A DNA stretch of 6,355 bases. Source: Bdellovibrionales bacterium (GTDB taxonomy: Bacteria; Bdellovibrionota; Bacteriovoracia; Bacteriovoracales; Bacteriovoracaceae). Within the stretch, counting starts at the first letter, position 1; every line of letters begins with the position of its first letter. This document shows positions 1-5,465 of the stretch, one piece after another. The stretch covers positions 1-6,355 of the forward strand of contig SXUH01000361.1 of the NCBI GenBank assembly GCA_005791855.1, written 5' to 3'. The notes under the pieces were generated by a model. The model was not told the origin of the DNA and did no database searches. It was given only the letters and a program-made list of their open reading frames with translations. The position numbers and the translations under genes are program-made.

Positions 1-44
1 CAGTCAACTGCGATATAGTGGTCGTACTCTGTCTCGATACTCAT
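1..44 (-). CDS. 5' end of a leftward gene, possibly an IS110-family transposase (partial)
   Basis: Only the first 14 codons are inside the window, reading MSIETEYDHYIAVD, with an incomplete TG codon at the edge. The ATG at 42-44 is preceded on the minus strand by CAGGAGAC (51-58), a strong Shine-Dalgarno with 8 nt between AGGAG and the ATG, so the start is well supported. The codons (AGT, ACA, TAT, GCA, GTT) are far less GC-rich at the third position than those of all other genes here, which suggests a different origin. A hydrophobic strand ending in Asp, with a next codon beginning TG (Trp or Cys if it is a sense codon), resembles the N-terminus of IS110-type DEDD transposases, where the first catalytic Asp follows such a strand. 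That identity is a guess from 14 residues. The existence of a gene start is much more secure. Confidence 0.5.
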   Translation of the reverse strand, partial: MSIETEYDHYIAVD

Positions 45-164
45 TGGTCGGTCTCCTGTTTGAGAAGTTTAAGTTAGTTCTGAAAAACCAATTTTAAACC
101 AAACTCATTCTGGAGACTGGCCGCCTTATCAATTTACCGTCCAAAAACGTCCCCGCTTCGAACC
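45..164. other. 120-bp intergenic gap between the lipoprotein stop and the left-edge gene
   Basis: This gap must hold the end of the TonB operon transcript and the promoter or leader of the left-edge gene. I see no GC-rich stem followed by a T-run, so no intrinsic terminator. Bases 60-110 are AT-rich. Small structures are visible: an inverted repeat GTTTAA (67-72) / TTAAAC (94-99), an inverted pair GTCTCC (51-56) / GGAGAC (112-117), and a direct repeat CGTCC (138-142, 148-152) separated by five A. On the minus strand TAAAAT (revcomp of 92-97) could be a -10 box, but no good -35 lies 16-18 nt upstream. If the left-edge gene is an IS110-type transposase, the element boundary should lie in this gap, but it cannot be fixed from this window alone. 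Confidence 0.4.
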
Positions 165-977
165 CTACAACGACTCCCGGAGCACCTGCACCCCTCCCCG
201 CTCGTCCCGGATCACCGACACGAGGATCATCTGCGACGACAGCGGACTGTCCTGGTACTCGGTTTCCTCGGCGGGACGGGTCTTGGGCCGGTCGAACTCG
301 CCGTGGGTGATGTACCAGGCGACGCTCAGGGTTTCGGTCTTCGTCTCCTGAGTCCCGTCGACGTTGACGACGTCGTAGCTCTCGGCAGCGGCGCCGCTGA
401 TGGTGAGCTTGTCTTCCTTCTGGAGGGAGCCGCCCAAGGCTCCGCCGTTCTTCTGGACGACTCCGCCCACGGGGTTGGCGTTGAGGGTGGTCCGGGTGGT
501 GGCGACGATCCGTTTGAAGGTGGAGACGGTCTGGGAGTCGACGGTGAAGGTGAAGATCACGATGTAGCCCACGCCGTTGAACTCTTCCCGGCTGCTCAGG
601 CCCTGGAGGATGGTGGCCGGGACGGTGACCGCGAGGCTCCCGGAGACGCCCGTGAAGAGGTTCGAGGTCAGGTCGGCGGTGGTGGTGTCGATGGTGTAGG
701 TTCCGGTGACCCGGGCCGGGTCGTGGTCGCAGCTCACGTCCGCGCCGACGGAAATGCCGGGGTCGATGCAGGAGACGGTGGTGCCGGCTATGATCCTCCC
801 GCCGCCCTTGGGGTCGGAGACGAAGAGCTCGAGGTTGGCGGTTCCGCCGGGAGCGACCTCCGGGTTGTCGGCGATGACGGTGAGGATGCGGAAGCGGTCG
901 AGGGCGTCGACCTTGCGGAAGTCGTCCCCGCAGGAAGCGAAGAGGAAGAGCGCGCAGATCAGGGTCAGGGACTTCAT
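165..977 (-). CDS. Outer-membrane-type lipoprotein, probable partner of the adjacent TonB-dependent receptor
   Basis: A 270-residue protein. It has a short lipoprotein signal (MKSLTL, then a hydrophobic run) and a lipobox FASC with the modified Cys at residue 16. Gly17 follows the Cys, so the inner-membrane retention signal (Asp at +2) is absent and the outer membrane is likely. The mature part starts with a segment containing NPEVAPG (39-44), then beta-rich sequence with Cys70 and Cys83 that could form a disulfide. The C-terminal part has WYITHGEF (221-228) and RDERGG (257-262). A similar layout occurs in uncharacterised lipoproteins of Myxococcota-like bacteria (recall, not searched). The ATG lies 1 nt after the receptor stop, and its ribosome binding site AAAGGAGAG sits inside the receptor's last codons, so it is the last gene of the TonB operon. 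A role in substrate capture for the receptor is inference from position. The exact function is unknown. Confidence 0.85.
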   Translation of the reverse strand: MKSLTLICALFLFASCGDDFRKVDALDRFRILTVIADNPEVAPGGTANLELFVSDPKGGGRIIAGTTVSCIDPGISVGADVSCDHDPARVTGTYTIDTTTADLTSNLFTGVSGSLAVTVPATILQGLSSREEFNGVGYIVIFTFTVDSQTVSTFKRIVATTRTTLNANPVGGVVQKNGGALGGSLQKEDKLTISGAAAESYDVVNVDGTQETKTETLSVAWYITHGEFDRPKTRPAEETEYQDSPLSSQMILVSVIRDERGGVQVLRESL

Positions 978-978
978 G

Positions 979-3189
979 TTAAAACTCTCCTTTGAGGCCG
1001 ATGGTCGGGAGGATGGGAAGGCCCCGGACCTTCTTCTTCTCGCGGTAGTCGTAGGAGTACTCCACGTTCTGGGCGTTGGCCTGGTTGAGGACGTTCTGGA
1101 TGTCGAGGTAGGCCGTGAGGATCCACTTCTCGTAGACGAAGTTCCGGTCCACCCGGATGTCGAGCTGGTTGAAGGGGTCGAAGCGCTGGGAGTAGATCCG
1201 GCCCCGGGTCGGGATGTAGACGTCGTTGTCGCTGTCGTAGGTCGCGCCCGCCACGGGAGTGTACGGGTTCCCGGTGACGAAGCGGAAGCGGGCCGAGTAG
1301 CGCCAGCGTTCGGTGCCGTAGGCGCCGATGAGGTTGAGGTTGTGGGTCTGGTCGTTCTCCGAGGGTCTCGTCCCGAAGCCCGGAGTGTGGAGCCGGCTCT
1401 TGAGGTGCGTGTACACGAGCTGCGAGGTCCACTCGGCCTTGCGGTACTTCGCCTGGACCTCGCCCCCGATGATGGTGCCCGAGCCGTTGTTCACGTAGTT
1501 GCGCTCGAGGTCCGGGTTCACCACGTCCTCGAGTTCCTTGTAGAAGTAGTTGTTGGTGAGCTCGAGGCCCTCGGAGCCGCCGCTTCGGAAATCCTTGGTG
1601 AAGCCCACGGTGTAGTGGTAGGCGGACGGGGACCGGAGGTTCCGGTTCCCGTACTTGTCGCTGATCTCCTGGGGTCTCGGCGACTGGACGTACTTGCCCC
1701 AGGACGCGCGGTAGAGGAGGCTCGGGTTCTGCTGGTAGCGCAGCTGGAACCGGGGCTGGACGACCGAATCGTCGTTCACGCTGAAGTGGTCGAAGCGGAC
1801 GTTCGGGAGGAAGGTCCACCGGGAGTCGGCGCTGGGCTTGAGCTCCTGCCTCACGTAGGCACCAAGCTGGACCAGGGTTTCCGTGTCGTCGAACTTCCGC
1901 GCCTCTCCCACGGAGAACGGCGTTCCCACGCCCCCGATCTCGTAGGAGTTCGGGAGGTTGATGCGGAAGTCGGACTGGTTGAGCTGGTTATCGAGGCCCA
2001 CGAAGGTCTTCGACTTCCCACTCCACTCCTTCAGGAGCTCCGAGCGGTGGCTCAGGACGTTGGAGTTCACGTCGAGGTAGCGGCCCCCGATGTCCACGAG
2101 GATCGAATCCCGGCCCAGGCCCAGGGAGTGGTCCATGCGGGTGGTCTCGCTCAGCTGAGTGGAGATCTGCGGGATCAGCCGGAAGAACTCCGTGCGGTTG
2201 GTGAACTTCCCGCGGAGCAAGGGATCGTTGTCCGCGGCTTTGCTCAGGATGAGCTTGAGCTCGTCCCGGCTGGCGATGAAGGTGGTCTTGAGGCGGTTCT
2301 TCTCGTCCATCCGGCGCTCGTAGATCCCGGTGAAGTCGTAGTACGTGGGCGCGGCCGTGAGTTCGAAGTTATCGTTCTGGGCGGCGACGACCTTGAGCGC
2401 CTGTCCGATGTAGCTGTAGCGGCCGGCGAGGAGGAAGCTCGATTTCTCATCCACCGGGCCCTCGATGAGGCCCCCGGAGTTGAGGAGGTCGATGAAGGCG
2501 ATCCCGTGGACCCGGTCCCGCTTCGGATCCTTGGTGGTGAGGCCGATGATCCCTCCGATGGCCCGGGAGTACTCGGGGCCGTAGCCGCTCGGGAGGAGCT
2601 CCACCCGGTCGACGGCTTCGGGCGTGATCACACTGGAGAGCCCGCCGAAGTGGAAGACCAGCGGTACCCGGTGGCCATTGATCAGGTAGGCCGTGTCGTC
2701 CGGACTCGCCCCCTGGACGATGATCTGCGCGCTCGCTCCGTTCTGCGCGATCCCGGGGAGGTTCTGGGCGGCCCGCACCGGGTCCCCGCCGAAGGAGCCC
2801 GGGGCCTTGAGGAATTCTTCCTGGGTCAGGCTCTGGGCCTGGTCGTCGCGCTTGTTGTACTTCCCGGTGACGGTGGTCTCGAACGAGGTGTAGAACTTCT
2901 TCTCGAGGTAGATTTTTTTCTCCGAGATCTTGCCACACGGGAGACTCTCCTCGTACTTCAGGTACCCGGTGGAGTTGACGATGAGCGTACAGGCTTGTTC
3001 CAGGGGTGCGGATTCGAAGACGAACTCCCCTTGCTGGTTGGTCACCGCCTTGAGCTTCTCCGGAAGGATGAACACGCTCACATCGGCCAGGGGCTTCCGG
3101 GTTCCCTTCTCCACCAGCGTGCCCCGGGGGCCCTGGGGCTCTTGCGTGAAACCGAAGGAGGAGAGCAGGAAGAAGAAGACGAGGTACAT
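979..3189 (-). CDS. TonB-dependent outer-membrane receptor with carboxypeptidase-regulatory-like N-domain
   Basis: A 736-residue receptor expected to import a ligand across the outer membrane using TonB energy. Residues 1-16 form a short hydrophobic signal peptide. Residues 20-98 look like a CarboxypepD_reg-like beta-sandwich (RGTLVEKGTRKPLADVSVF at 22-40, then NQQGEF), with Cys67 and Cys85. ETTVTG at 104-109 is a likely TonB box. The plug spans roughly 112-222, with GGDPVRAAQNLPGIAQ (134-149), IIVQGASPDDTAYLING (156-172), HFGGLSSVI (180-188) and GYGPEYSRAIGGIIGLTTK (202-220). The rest is a 22-strand-type barrel ending in LKGEF, with the terminal Phe typical of BAM substrates. Its ATG overlaps the tonB stop by one base (TAATG), preceded by GGAG. 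The signal peptide has no basic residue before the hydrophobic core, which is unusual, and no ATG, GTG or TTG start lies close upstream in frame. The substrate cannot be inferred. The family assignment is firm. Confidence 0.95.
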   Translation of the reverse strand: MYLVFFFLLSSFGFTQEPQGPRGTLVEKGTRKPLADVSVFILPEKLKAVTNQQGEFVFESAPLEQACTLIVNSTGYLKYEESLPCGKISEKKIYLEKKFYTSFETTVTGKYNKRDDQAQSLTQEEFLKAPGSFGGDPVRAAQNLPGIAQNGASAQIIVQGASPDDTAYLINGHRVPLVFHFGGLSSVITPEAVDRVELLPSGYGPEYSRAIGGIIGLTTKDPKRDRVHGIAFIDLLNSGGLIEGPVDEKSSFLLAGRYSYIGQALKVVAAQNDNFELTAAPTYYDFTGIYERRMDEKNRLKTTFIASRDELKLILSKAADNDPLLRGKFTNRTEFFRLIPQISTQLSETTRMDHSLGLGRDSILVDIGGRYLDVNSNVLSHRSELLKEWSGKSKTFVGLDNQLNQSDFRINLPNSYEIGGVGTPFSVGEARKFDDTETLVQLGAYVRQELKPSADSRWTFLPNVRFDHFSVNDDSVVQPRFQLRYQQNPSLLYRASWGKYVQSPRPQEISDKYGNRNLRSPSAYHYTVGFTKDFRSGGSEGLELTNNYFYKELEDVVNPDLERNYVNNGSGTIIGGEVQAKYRKAEWTSQLVYTHLKSRLHTPGFGTRPSENDQTHNLNLIGAYGTERWRYSARFRFVTGNPYTPVAGATYDSDNDVYIPTRGRIYSQRFDPFNQLDIRVDRNFVYEKWILTAYLDIQNVLNQANAQNVEYSYDYREKKKVRGLPILPTIGLKGEF

Positions 3190-3848
3190 TAGTACTCCAG
3201 TTGGAATCTCAGGGTGTAGCGGATTTTCACGGCCACGGGCTTTCCATCTACCTGGGCCGGTTTGAACTTGAATTTTTTCATGGCTTCCATGGCCCCGGGG
3301 CGGAAGAGCTCATCGCCTTCGACCACCGTCACCTGTCGCACCTTCCCCGTCTCGTCGATGAGGATGTTCATCACGACGGGTCCCTCCAGTTGCTGAGCCC
3401 GGGCTTCCTTCGGATAGACGGGTCGGACCTCCGAGAGCACAGACGGCATCTCCGAAACCAGGTACTCCTCCGTCGGCGTGGGCAGGGAATCCGCGTCCGA
3501 GTCCTTCAGGACTTCCTGGTCCGACTCCTTGGCGAGCGTGTTCCCCTTCTTCGCCTCCACCCCGTCGTCCCCCACCGACGCGTCGGTGTGAGAATTCCTC
3601 GAAGCTCCGAAGACCTCCCGGGCGGCCTTCGCCTCCGGGGCCGGTTCGTTCACCGATTTGAGCACCACCTTCGGCTTCTCCTTCACCTCGGTGAGGTTCT
3701 GGACCTCCTCGGGCCCGGTCACCACCACGGGGATCTCGTAGACCTCGGAGACGGGCAGCCTCACCTGAGTCAGGAAGAAAAAGCCGAGCGCCAGAGAGAG
3801 GTGCACGAGGAGCGAGGTCTGCCAGGGTTTGAGGGCGAGGGCGTTCAT
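3189..3848 (-). CDS. tonB: TonB energy transducer
   Basis: A 219-residue protein that links the inner-membrane motor to the outer-membrane receptor. A single N-terminal anchor lies at about residues 11-28 (TSLLVHLSLALGFFFLTQV). His16 is in the position expected for the TonB anchor histidine. The periplasmic linker (30-135) is acidic and lysine-rich rather than the proline-rich Glu-Pro/Lys-Pro type. It contains a distinctive stretch EVFGASRNSH (78-87) and KKGNTLAKE (100-108), then LPTPTEEYLVSEMP (122-135). The C-terminal domain (138-219) is canonical: VRPVYPKEAR, GPVVMNILIDETGKV, VEGDELF, then FKFKPAQVDGKPVAVKI. The start codon overlaps the exbD stop as ATGA (3845-3848), and the stop overlaps the receptor ATG, so this gene is translationally locked into the operon. 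It is likely a dedicated TonB for the neighbouring receptor. Confidence 0.95.
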   Translation of the reverse strand: MNALALKPWQTSLLVHLSLALGFFFLTQVRLPVSEVYEIPVVVTGPEEVQNLTEVKEKPKVVLKSVNEPAPEAKAAREVFGASRNSHTDASVGDDGVEAKKGNTLAKESDQEVLKDSDADSLPTPTEEYLVSEMPSVLSEVRPVYPKEARAQQLEGPVVMNILIDETGKVRQVTVVEGDELFRPGAMEAMKKFKFKPAQVDGKPVAVKIRYTLRFQLEY

Positions 3849-4267
3849 CGTGCCGGGGCCTTGACCTTTTCCACCTGCAGGGCGAAGCGGTTGAGGTTGT
3901 TCCTCTTGAGGAGGTCGATGAACCTCACCACGTCGCCGTGGCGGGCGTCCGTATCGGCGCTGATGAGGAAGGTGGTGTCGGCGGCCTTCCGGGAGATGTC
4001 CGCGAGCTCCCGGGCGAGGGCCTCGTCACCGAGGAGGTTCCCGTTCAAGAGCACCTGTCCTTCTTTGGTGATCGCCACGCCGAGGGTCGCGGCCTTCGTC
4101 GTAATATCCGAAGTGAGGGTCTTCGGGAGGTTGACCTTGAGGCTCTCCTTGATCATCACCGGTGCGGTCACCATGAAGATCACGAGGAGAACGAGCACCA
4201 CGTCCACGAAGGGTGTGATGTTGATGTCGTTGATTCCGTCGTCGTCCTGGTCGAGTCTGGCCGCCAC
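3845..4267 (-). CDS. exbD: ExbD/TolR-family proton-channel subunit
   Basis: A 140-residue inner-membrane protein that works with ExbB to use the proton motive force to energise TonB. The N-terminal cytoplasmic segment is followed by INITPFVDVVLVLLVIFMV (15-33), the family signature and single membrane helix. Asp22 matches the essential protonatable Asp (Asp25 in E. coli ExbD). The periplasmic domain (about 42-134) has the expected elements LKVNLPK, VAITKEGQVLLNG, FLISADTDARHGDVV and the alternating strand at RFALQVEKV. It starts with GTG at 4265-4267, preceded by an AGGGGGT-type Shine-Dalgarno about 6 nt upstream. The gap from the exbB stop is 3 nt and the overlap with tonB is 4 nt. TolR is the alternative, but the adjacent tonB and receptor and the lack of tolA/tolB/pal favour ExbD. 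Confidence 0.95.
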   Translation of the reverse strand: MAARLDQDDDGINDINITPFVDVVLVLLVIFMVTAPVMIKESLKVNLPKTLTSDITTKAATLGVAITKEGQVLLNGNLLGDEALARELADISRKAADTTFLISADTDARHGDVVRFIDLLKRNNLNRFALQVEKVKAPAR

Positions 4268-4270
4268 GGT

Positions 4271-4837
4271 TTACCCCCTGTAGGCGATGAAGAGGTCCTT
4301 GAGGCTCGCGGCCTCACCGAGGACGAGCTTCGCCTTCCGGTTGAAGTAGTTGTAGGCCACCACCGCGGGGATCGCGACGAGGAGGCCCACGGCCGTGAGG
4401 ATGAGGGCTTCCGCGAGGGAGAACATCACCGTGTTGGTGCTTCCGGTTCCGCGGGAGAGCTCGCCGAAGCTCACGATGATGCCGAGGATGGTTCCGAGGA
4501 GTCCCACGAAGGGCGTGGTGGATCCCAGGGTCCCGAGGACCGGCAGGCCCTTCTCGAGTTCCTTGCGCTTCTCGAAGGTGTACGCGTCGAAGGCCTTGTC
4601 GATCTGCTCGGCGTTCTTCAGCCGAGAGAACTCACTGAGCATCTCGCTGTAGAAGTGGGCCTGGCCCGTGGGGGCGGTCCCGGACCGCATCTTCTGCTTC
4701 ACGGAGGCGTCCGGGAGGACCAGAGAGGCGAAGAATCTCTTCCTCTCGATGATGATGGTCACGGACCAGATCGAGAGCACGATGAGGACGACCAGCACGA
4801 GCCGCGCTAGCCATTCGATGACGGTGATCCAAAGCAT
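4271..4837 (-). CDS. exbB: ExbB/TolQ-family proton-channel subunit
   Basis: A 188-residue polytopic inner-membrane protein, the scaffold of the ExbB-ExbD motor for TonB. It has three predicted helices: about 7-30, then 104-126 after a cytoplasmic loop rich in charged residues, and 142-164. The family signature is clear: GSTTPFVGLLGTILGII (105-121) and AEALILTAVGLLVAIPAVVA (142-161), followed by YNYF. Thr116, Glu143 and Thr148 match pore residues known to matter in E. coli ExbB (Thr148, Glu176, Thr181). It is shorter than E. coli ExbB (244 residues), lacking the long N-terminal extension, as is common for compact ExbB/MotA-family proteins. The start ATG is preceded by CAGGAGAC (4841-4848). It is the first gene of the TonB set, with a candidate promoter just upstream. 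Confidence 0.95.
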   Translation of the reverse strand: MLWITVIEWLARLVLVVLIVLSIWSVTIIIERKRFFASLVLPDASVKQKMRSGTAPTGQAHFYSEMLSEFSRLKNAEQIDKAFDAYTFEKRKELEKGLPVLGTLGSTTPFVGLLGTILGIIVSFGELSRGTGSTNTVMFSLAEALILTAVGLLVAIPAVVAYNYFNRKAKLVLGEAASLKDLFIAYRG

Positions 4838-4840
4838 AAA

Positions 4841-4861
4841 GTCTCCTGAAATTTGCTCAGG
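4841..4861 (-). promoter_or_regulatory. exbB ribosome binding site inside a small inverted repeat
   Basis: On the minus strand CCTGA-GCAAATT-TCAGG runs from 4861 to 4845, a 5-bp stem with a 7-nt loop. Its downstream arm shares AGG with the exbB Shine-Dalgarno CAGGAGAC (4848-4841), which is 5 nt from the ATG counting from AGGAG. If transcribed from an upstream promoter (for example read-through from the response regulator), the hairpin could partly mask the ribosome binding site. If transcription starts at the promoter just upstream, the stem would be incomplete. The ribosome binding site is clear; the regulatory role is speculative and the stem is weak. Confidence 0.4.
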
Positions 4862-4890
4862 ATAATAAGCCTTTCGGTGAGAATAGTCAG
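4862..4890 (-). promoter_or_regulatory. Candidate sigma70-type promoter for the exbB-tonB-receptor operon
   Basis: Reading the minus strand, CTGACT (4890-4885, four of six matches to TTGACA) is followed after exactly 17 nt by TATTAT (4867-4862, five of six matches to TATAAT). Transcription would start near 4855, giving an untranslated leader of about 18 nt that still includes the Shine-Dalgarno. It lies in the 63-bp gap after the response regulator stop. It would allow the TonB genes to be expressed independently of the upstream receiver gene. No Fur-box-like palindrome is recognisable over it. The assignment rests on consensus matching only. Confidence 0.45.
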
Positions 4891-4900
4891 ATGATTTTCG

Positions 4901-5260
4901 TTAGACGGCGATGTTTTCTTGGGCTAGGTGGGAGAGGCTGTGGAGGTCCAGGGGCTTCTTAAGCTTCGGCATGATCTGGACGCTGTTGAGGTGCTCCTGG
5001 GAGGCGCTGATGACGATCACCGGGATCTGGGCCCACTCCGGAGTCCCGCTCTTCACCCGGAGGAACTCTTCGCCGGTCATGAGAGGCATCATGAGGTCCA
5101 GGATGATCAGGTTCGGCTTGTGTTCGAAGAGGATTTTAATTCCCTCCAGCCCATTGGGAGCGGTGAAGACTTCGAAGTTCATGTCTTCAAAGACCATGCG
5201 AAGCGCCACACGGGCGTCATGGTCGTCTTCGATAATTAAAATGCTTTTTGTGGGTTCCAT
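4901..5260 (-). CDS. Stand-alone receiver-domain response regulator, upstream of exbB
   Basis: A 119-residue CheY-like receiver with no output domain. The acidic pocket is Glu11-Asp12-Asp13 in ILIIEDDHDARVAL, the phospho-acceptor is Asp55 in LIILDLMMPLMTGEEF, the switch Ser85 is in VIVISAS, and the conserved Lys-Pro is Lys102-Pro103. All residues needed for phosphorylation are present, so it should be active as a phospho-switch. The segment between beta-4 and the Lys-Pro (EHLNSVQIMPKL) is shorter than in the divergent partner. The ATG at 5258-5260 has GAGGA 8 nt upstream. It ends 63 bp before exbB on the same strand with no visible terminator, so cotranscription with the TonB operon is possible. 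No sensor kinase or effector is in the window. Its partner, and whether it regulates TonB-linked uptake, remain unknown. Confidence 0.93.
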   Translation of the reverse strand: MEPTKSILIIEDDHDARVALRMVFEDMNFEVFTAPNGLEGIKILFEHKPNLIILDLMMPLMTGEEFLRVKSGTPEWAQIPVIVISASQEHLNSVQIMPKLKKPLDLHSLSHLAQENIAV

Positions 5261-5358
5261 CCGGCTCGTCCTCTACTTTTATTTTCATATCGAAGAGTTT
5301 TACAAAGGGCTAGTGACCCGAGAAATGTAAAAAGAAATTTCAATTACTTAGAAATCTA

Positions 5359-5388
5359 AATATATCCGCAAGTGATGAAAACTGTAAT
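5359..5388 (-). promoter_or_regulatory. Weak candidate promoter for the leftward response regulator
   Basis: On the minus strand ATTACA (5388-5383, four of six matches to TTGACA) is followed after 18 nt by TATATT (5364-5359, five of six matches to TATAAT). The start would be near 5352, giving a leader of about 90 nt. The palindrome TTAGA-AA-TCTAA (5348-5359) lies at the predicted transcription start and shares its last base with the -10 box, so it could be an operator. The region is AT-rich, so chance matches are likely. Confidence 0.3.
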
Positions 5389-5430
5389 TCCTAAGACTGA
5401 CTAAATTTTAACGTGTTGGATTAAGTAAGA

Positions 5431-5459
5431 TTGATTTAACACAACTGCAAATGTATTTT
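5431..5459 (+). promoter_or_regulatory. Candidate promoter giving a leaderless mRNA for the rightward response regulator
   Basis: TTGATT (5431-5436, four of six matches to TTGACA) and TATTTT (5454-5459, four of six matches to TATAAT) are separated by exactly 17 nt. Six bases lie between the end of the -10 box and the ATG at 5466, so the predicted transcription start falls on or within a base or so of the A of the start codon. No Shine-Dalgarno-like purine run exists upstream of this ATG, which agrees with leaderless translation. The consensus match is moderate; the geometry makes it persuasive. Confidence 0.5.
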
Positions 5460-5465
5460 TAACTC

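Larger units (their letters stand above)
5261..5465. other. AT-rich divergent intergenic region between the two receiver genes
   Basis: These 205 bp separate two divergently transcribed response regulator genes and are much richer in A and T than the coding DNA around them, as expected for a control region. Candidate promoters for both directions are listed separately. Other visible structures are the short perfect palindrome TTAGA-AA-TCTAA (5348-5359) and an inverted pair GTGTT (5413-5417) / AACAC (5438-5442) that brackets the candidate -35 box of the rightward gene. I found no small ORF with a good ribosome binding site, no tRNA-like fold and no terminator in it. Confidence 0.6.

Noticed and set aside
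45..164. An IS110 bridge-type guide RNA
   Set aside because: The transposase identity is itself uncertain and no long conserved fold can be seen in 120 bp; recorded only as a test within the mobile-element finding.
303..995. A 230-codon plus-strand frame opposite the lipoprotein
   Set aside because: Repetitive Gly/Asp/Val composition with no motif; a codon-bias shadow of a well-supported lipoprotein gene.
974..1819. Minus-strand frame within the receptor gene, with Pro/Arg-rich translation
   Set aside because: Pro/Arg/Leu-rich composition is typical of an out-of-frame reading of high-GC coding DNA; the receptor frame runs intact through the same bases.
706..3192. An 828-codon open frame on the plus strand, antisense to the receptor
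   Set aside because: Its translation is a low-complexity Val/Leu/Glu/Gly/Asp-rich string typical of reading the complement of GC-ending codons. It shows no domain motifs, while the minus strand encodes a full TonB-dependent receptor.
3201..4810. Long plus-strand frames opposite tonB, exbD and exbB
   Set aside because: His/Arg/Glu-rich sequence with no recognisable domain and no ribosome binding site logic; the opposite strand carries unmistakable ExbB, ExbD and TonB signatures.
4271..4837. TolQ rather than ExbB identity (a Tol-Pal operon)
   Set aside because: The operon contains a TonB C-terminal domain protein and a TonB-dependent receptor, and no tolA, tolB or pal.
5305..5320. GGG...CCC small hairpin in the divergent intergenic region
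   Set aside because: Only a 3-bp stem and no following T-run on either strand; not a terminator.
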